Shown: piece after piece, positions 60,597 to 64,000 of the stretch
Layout of the letters: every line of letters begins with the position of its first letter
How positions within the stretch are numbered: position 1 is the first letter of the stretch
Source of the DNA: CAZDAW01 sp964503685
GTDB lineage: Bacteria; Chloroflexota; Anaerolineae; Anaerolineales; Anaerolineaceae
Reading direction: 5' to 3'
Length of the DNA stretch: 64,000 bases
Assembly (NCBI GenBank): GCA_964503685.1
Contig: CAZDAW010000007.1
Location: forward strand, 1 to 64,000
Made by a program: the position numbers and the translations under genes
Notes under the pieces: generated by a model
The model's input: only the letters and a program-made list of their open reading frames with translations
What the model was told of the DNA's origin: nothing
The model's database searches: none

Positions 60597-61018
60597 TCCT
60601 TCGGCATGCGATCGTCAAATATCGCCCCCATATAGATAATAAACAGAATCACATAATTAATGACTGCCTGGAAAATCCATAGCTCAATGAGGTTGCCCAG
60701 TCCTGTCGGATATCCCTGAGTCAAATCGTATAGGGGTATGAATAATATCGCGCCCAAGAACAAGGGGATGAAGAATACAGATAATAAATCCCCCTTTCCG
60801 GATAAGATAAAACCCCAATTGGTCAGGCGCTGAACCAGCGCATTCCACGACAAAAATATAACCAGACATAACCCGGCAGCAATCAATGCCAGAGACAAAA
60901 CCCGGTTGGGCCACTTAAACAGGTTATATATCGTAATTGCAACAAAAAAGGACAAGAGATTACAAAATGTCAAAGCAACACTTTGAATGAGTATTCGCAA
61001 CACTCGATTGATTTTCAT
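60593..61018 (-). CDS. small four-helix integral membrane protein, unknown function
   Basis: A 141-residue protein with four hydrophobic helices (about 8-32, 37-56, 75-98 and 113-133). I do not recognise the family. The ATG at 61018 follows an AGGA site; a GTG one codon earlier is the other choice. It is convergent with the DUF2344 gene, and the two stop codons overlap by two bases. No acidic or metal-binding signature is visible, so no function is proposed. It lies 53 bases from tRNA-Arg. Confidence 0.6.
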   Translation of the reverse strand: MKINRVLRILIQSVALTFCNLLSFFVAITIYNLFKWPNRVLSLALIAAGLCLVIFLSWNALVQRLTNWGFILSGKGDLLSVFFIPLFLGAILFIPLYDLTQGYPTGLGNLIELWIFQAVINYVILFIIYMGAIFDDRMPKD

Positions 61019-61071
61019 CACCGTTCCTGTTCAGTGCAAGATAAATTATGGTAAAATAATTACAATTATTT

Positions 61072-61143
<72 letters not shown>

Positions 61144-61190
61144 CTCGAATAAAAATGAAAGATAGATTGGCTTCGCCCACTTCTATAATT

Positions 61191-61228
61191 ACCGCTTCAA
61201 CCTGTATTATACTCCAGGTTAAAGCGGT
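61191..61228 (+). terminator. long hairpin between tRNA-Arg and the sensor kinase gene
   Basis: Two 14-base arms (61191-61204 and 61215-61228) pair except for one C-A mismatch, around a 10-base loop; CGCTGTTTTAAG follows. It may end the tRNA transcript. Because the kinase gene begins just after it, an attenuator or leader role is also possible. Confidence 0.55.
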
Positions 61229-61252
61229 CGCTGTTTTAAGTGCAGGTGTTCC

Positions 61253-63805
61253 TTGAGTAACAGGAAAGAATCGCCCGTAATGAAGAGGGTGGTTAAGGGT
61301 AAAACATATTACCCGAAAAGTTGTCTGATCATCAGACGCCAATTACGCCGCAAGAGTACAAATCAGTCGCCGGAAATTCCCTTCAAACAAATCGGGAAAG
61401 CAGCAACAAACTTTCGCCAGATCGCTGAGAATTCGAACGATGTTTTTTTCCGTTTCGAACTCTTTCCCTATCCCCATCTGGAATATGTCAGCCCCACAAT
61501 TGAAGAAGTTTGCGGTTTTACAGCGAACGAATTATGCAATGATCTCAATCTTGCCCGTCAGGTTGTGTTTGATTCCGATATACCAGTAATCAAAACCAAA
61601 TTCAGGCAATCCATTAAGGATGGCGCTTCACATATCCGCATGGCAGCTCGGATCGTTCGTAAAGACCATCAAATCGTCTGGTTCGAACTCTATATGGCGC
61701 CGATTCTCGATAATAACGGCAATCTGCTGGCCGTTGAAGGAATGATCCGCGACATCACCCATTTGAAAAGAATGGAAGAAGCCCTTTTCGACAGCGAGTC
61801 GCGACTTCGAGCTATCATTGATCAAATCGGCATCGGCATCGTAATCACTGACCTCGAGGGTAACATCGTTGAGTTTAACCCTTCAATGAGAGCGTTACTG
61901 GCCTACCCTCCAAATAAGATAAAATATCCTGATATCAGGCAATATACCCACCCGGAAGACTATAAACGTGAACGACCTCTCTTCCGGAAATTAGCCAGGG
62001 GAAAAATAGATAGATATCAGGTCGAAAATAGATTATATAAATCCGATGGCAATATGCTCTGGTGCAACGTCATTACAAGCCTGGTTCGAGATTCAAATAA
62101 AAAACCCAAATTCACAATCGAGATGATTGAAGATATTACCGCCAGAAAACTGGCCGAACAGGACATCAACAGGCAGCTGGCTGAATTACGTAATCTTGTC
62201 GCATTATCTACCAAACTGAGAGATAATATTTCACGCGAGGATATTTATTCCACCCTGATTGAAGCAGCAATCGAAATGCTGCAAGCTGACGCAGGGGCGT
62301 TTATCCGCTGCGACCAGGGCCAATATAAAATAATTGCCGCCAATAACGATTTAGCTAAATATCGATACTTGAGTTTTCCTCTGGAGGACCTGGCATACCC
62401 GGCATTACAAGAGGGGAAACAATTACTGGTCAGTCATCTGAACTCGGATCCCGGGAGCTGTATGTCCGAATTGCTGTGGAATCTTACTGCTCAAATGTCC
62501 TGCAGTGTACTTCAGCCAATCACCACACCCGAAGAGAAAATCGGCTACATACTGGTATGCTGGCGTAATAATCTGACCTTTACCGAAAGAGAAAGCCATG
62601 TTCTGGAGGCTATTGCCGACATTGCCGACAATGCCTTTCATCTTCTGTTGGTTCTGGAATCGCTCGAGCAACGCGTACTGGCTCGAACACGCGAGCTTAC
62701 AACACTTTATGAGGTTTCGGCGATCACCATCAAACAACTCAACCTGCAAACAATGCTTGAATTGATCCTGAATCTGGTAATTTCGACGATTAATGCAGAT
62801 GCCGGGGCTATCAGCCTGGTCAACCCTATGGCTCATAAACCCGAAATAATCGTTCACAAGGGAATAAACCAGGAACTATTGGAACGATTGCAAAACGGGA
62901 AAATCGGTTTCAAACCCTGCGATTTGCTCAGTGATAACACCGAGCCTCTTTTTATTAACGATATTGACAAATTTGAGCGAATGGCGCATTATCGGGCGTA
63001 CACGAAATTACGTTCGTATGCGGGCATCCCTATAAAAATCCACGGAAAGATGGCCGGCGTTCTCACCGTATTCGGCAATAACGCCCAACAATTTACCGTA
63101 GAAGACATGGCCATGCTTGGGACAATTGCCGACCAGATCAGCATTGCCCTAGAAAATAACCGCCTGCGCCAGCAGGCAATGCAATCTGCTATCCTCGACG
63201 AGCGCGAGCGACTGGCGCGTGACCTCCATGATTCGATCACCCAACAAATTTACGGCATCAATCTGATGACTGAATATGGGAAAAACCAGGCGATCAAAGG
63301 GGATCTGGAACAAATAAAGAAAACGCTGGAAACGATTGGCGACGCTGCATTACAAGCGCTGAAAGGAATGCGCCTGTTAATCTATGAACTGCATCCTCTA
63401 TCCCTGGAAAAAGATGGCTTTGTTGGCTCAATGCAAAAACGATTGGATTCTGTCGAAGCGCGCTCTGGGGTAAAAGCCAGTTTAATCATCGAGCATTTCT
63501 TTGATTTGCCCTCCTCTCTTGAAGAAGCCCTCTATTATATCTTCCAGGAGGCGGTGAATAATATCCTTAAACATGCTTCTGCCAAGAACGTGACGATAAA
63601 ATATAATGTGACGCAAGATAACGCAACCCTCGAAATCATCGATGATGGTAAAGGATTCGCCATCGGAAAAGATGAAAACCCCGGTGGGCTGGGAATGAAC
63701 AGCATGAAAGAAAGGGTTGAAAAACTGAACGGGACGTTATCAATAGACTCTAAACCAGGAAAAGGTACTAAAATATTTGTATCGGTTCCGTTGATTCAAG
63801 CATAA
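61253..63805 (+). CDS. PAS-PAS-GAF-GAF sensor histidine kinase (NarX/DesK-type HisKA_3)
   Basis: An 850-residue kinase with no membrane segment. Two PAS domains (about 45-170 and 185-300), two GAF domains (about 310-460 and 480-640: DAGAFIRCDQGQ and DADAGAISLV-like strands), then the HisKA_3 dimerisation domain with phosphoacceptor His 659 (ARDLHDSITQQIYG). The HATPase_c domain has the N-box IFQEAVNNILKHA and G boxes DDGKGFA and GGLGMNSMKERVE. Its partner is the NarL-type regulator just downstream. The TTG at 61253 with AGGTG is used; an ATG at 61280 is the other choice. Confidence 0.92.
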   Translation: MSNRKESPVMKRVVKGKTYYPKSCLIIRRQLRRKSTNQSPEIPFKQIGKAATNFRQIAENSNDVFFRFELFPYPHLEYVSPTIEEVCGFTANELCNDLNLARQVVFDSDIPVIKTKFRQSIKDGASHIRMAARIVRKDHQIVWFELYMAPILDNNGNLLAVEGMIRDITHLKRMEEALFDSESRLRAIIDQIGIGIVITDLEGNIVEFNPSMRALLAYPPNKIKYPDIRQYTHPEDYKRERPLFRKLARGKIDRYQVENRLYKSDGNMLWCNVITSLVRDSNKKPKFTIEMIEDITARKLAEQDINRQLAELRNLVALSTKLRDNISREDIYSTLIEAAIEMLQADAGAFIRCDQGQYKIIAANNDLAKYRYLSFPLEDLAYPALQEGKQLLVSHLNSDPGSCMSELLWNLTAQMSCSVLQPITTPEEKIGYILVCWRNNLTFTERESHVLEAIADIADNAFHLLLVLESLEQRVLARTRELTTLYEVSAITIKQLNLQTMLELILNLVISTINADAGAISLVNPMAHKPEIIVHKGINQELLERLQNGKIGFKPCDLLSDNTEPLFINDIDKFERMAHYRAYTKLRSYAGIPIKIHGKMAGVLTVFGNNAQQFTVEDMAMLGTIADQISIALENNRLRQQAMQSAILDERERLARDLHDSITQQIYGINLMTEYGKNQAIKGDLEQIKKTLETIGDAALQALKGMRLLIYELHPLSLEKDGFVGSMQKRLDSVEARSGVKASLIIEHFFDLPSSLEEALYYIFQEAVNNILKHASAKNVTIKYNVTQDNATLEIIDDGKGFAIGKDENPGGLGMNSMKERVEKLNGTLSIDSKPGKGTKIFVSVPLIQA

Positions 63806-63827
63806 ATATTATCAATAATAATGTTTT

Positions 63828-64000
63828 ATGGATACCAATATGACCGAAAAAATTCGCCTGTTAATATGTGATGATCATCCCATTGTACGTGAAGGCCTGC
63901 GCAACCTGATGCTGACAACATCAGATATCGATGTCGTTGGAGAAGCTGAAAACGGTCTGGAGGCGGTTCATCTCGCCGAAAAATTAAAACCCGATGTTAT
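63828..64000 (+). CDS. NarL/FixJ-type response regulator, partial (cut by window end)
   Basis: The last 173 bases read into a receiver domain: IRLLICDDHPIVREGLRNLM, then VVGEAENGLEAVHLAEKLKPDV, cut by the window end just before the expected phosphoacceptor Asp. The DDHPIVREG signature is that of the NarL family, which normally has a C-terminal LuxR-type HTH outside the window. The start could be the ATG at 63828 or at 63840. It is 22 bases after the kinase stop and is its likely partner. Confidence 0.85.
   Translation, partial: MDTNMTEKIRLLICDDHPIVREGLRNLMLTTSDIDVVGEAENGLEAVHLAEKLKPDV

Overview
The window looks like chromosomal DNA from an anaerobic, probably fermentative Chloroflexota bacterium of the Anaerolineae type. 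This is an inference from several features together: secreted or membrane proteins with Thr-Pro-rich linkers, an AapJ-like lipoprotein, the TIGR03960/TIGR03936 radical SAM pair, frequent GTG/TTG starts, and a soluble [NiFe] hydrogenase operon with NADH-dehydrogenase-like subunits. No phage, insertion sequence, CRISPR array or rRNA was seen. Genes are densely packed; the longest stretch without an intact gene is 29673-30064.

Left part (0-20 kb). A DUF362 protein, a DUF1349 protein and a HExxH lipoprotein precede an operon read on the minus strand: DeoR regulator, isoaspartyl peptidase/asparaginase, then an AapJQMP-type amino-acid ABC transporter. It starts at a perfect TTGACA-N17-TATAAT promoter. 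A second near-perfect promoter fires the other way into a G1P-dehydrogenase (AraM)-like gene, with TGATTG/CAATCA repeats around and between the two. Next comes a sugar-acid-type catabolic operon: phosphotriesterase-like lactonase, cupin phosphoglucose isomerase, 2-hydroxyacid dehydrogenase, KDPG aldolase and a shikimate-dehydrogenase-like protein. It is controlled by an adjacent GntR/UTRA regulator; a 26-bp element with 22 identities lies upstream of both units. Two gene remnants (AraC and choloylglycine-hydrolase-like) follow, then a DUF885 peptidase-like gene and a PAP2-like gene.

Middle part (20-34 kb). A plus-strand block holds an AlkD-like protein, a radical SAM protein with a DNA-polymerase-beta-like HhH tail, folC and lon. 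Then, on the minus strand, come a cNMP-binding protein, a hydrogenase maturation protease coupled to a probable Ntn-hydrolase, a DUF218 protein, two ECF sigma factors flanking a large one-TM anti-sigma-like protein, and an MBL-fold hydrolase.

Hydrogenase region (34.5-48.2 kb, minus strand). Gene order in the direction of transcription is focA-like channel, DRTGG, CBS-HATPase, DRTGG, PHP, a promoter with a 24-bp palindrome, NuoE-like, HATPase, [2Fe-2S] protein, NuoF-like with a ferredoxin tail, second NuoE-like, second NuoF-like, NuoG-like, HoxY-like and HoxH-like. This resembles the electron-bifurcating HydABC/HydABCSL family but carries two complete NuoE/NuoF diaphorase pairs. Both NuoF-like proteins have lost the cysteines of the N-terminal [2Fe-2S] domain. 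It is the most interesting system in the window.

Right part (48-64 kb). hisS is followed 59 bases later by tRNA-His(GTG) and a terminator. Further on are a helical unknown, a membrane-anchored HExxH protein, a REC-PAS protein, a YlxP-like protein, a GT-C-like membrane protein, a Gfo/Idh/MocA oxidoreductase, an atypical SDR, the TIGR03960/TIGR03936 pair, tRNA-Arg(CCG), a PAS-GAF histidine kinase and the start of its likely NarL-type partner, cut by the window end.

All functional calls come from reading motifs by eye; no database search was run.
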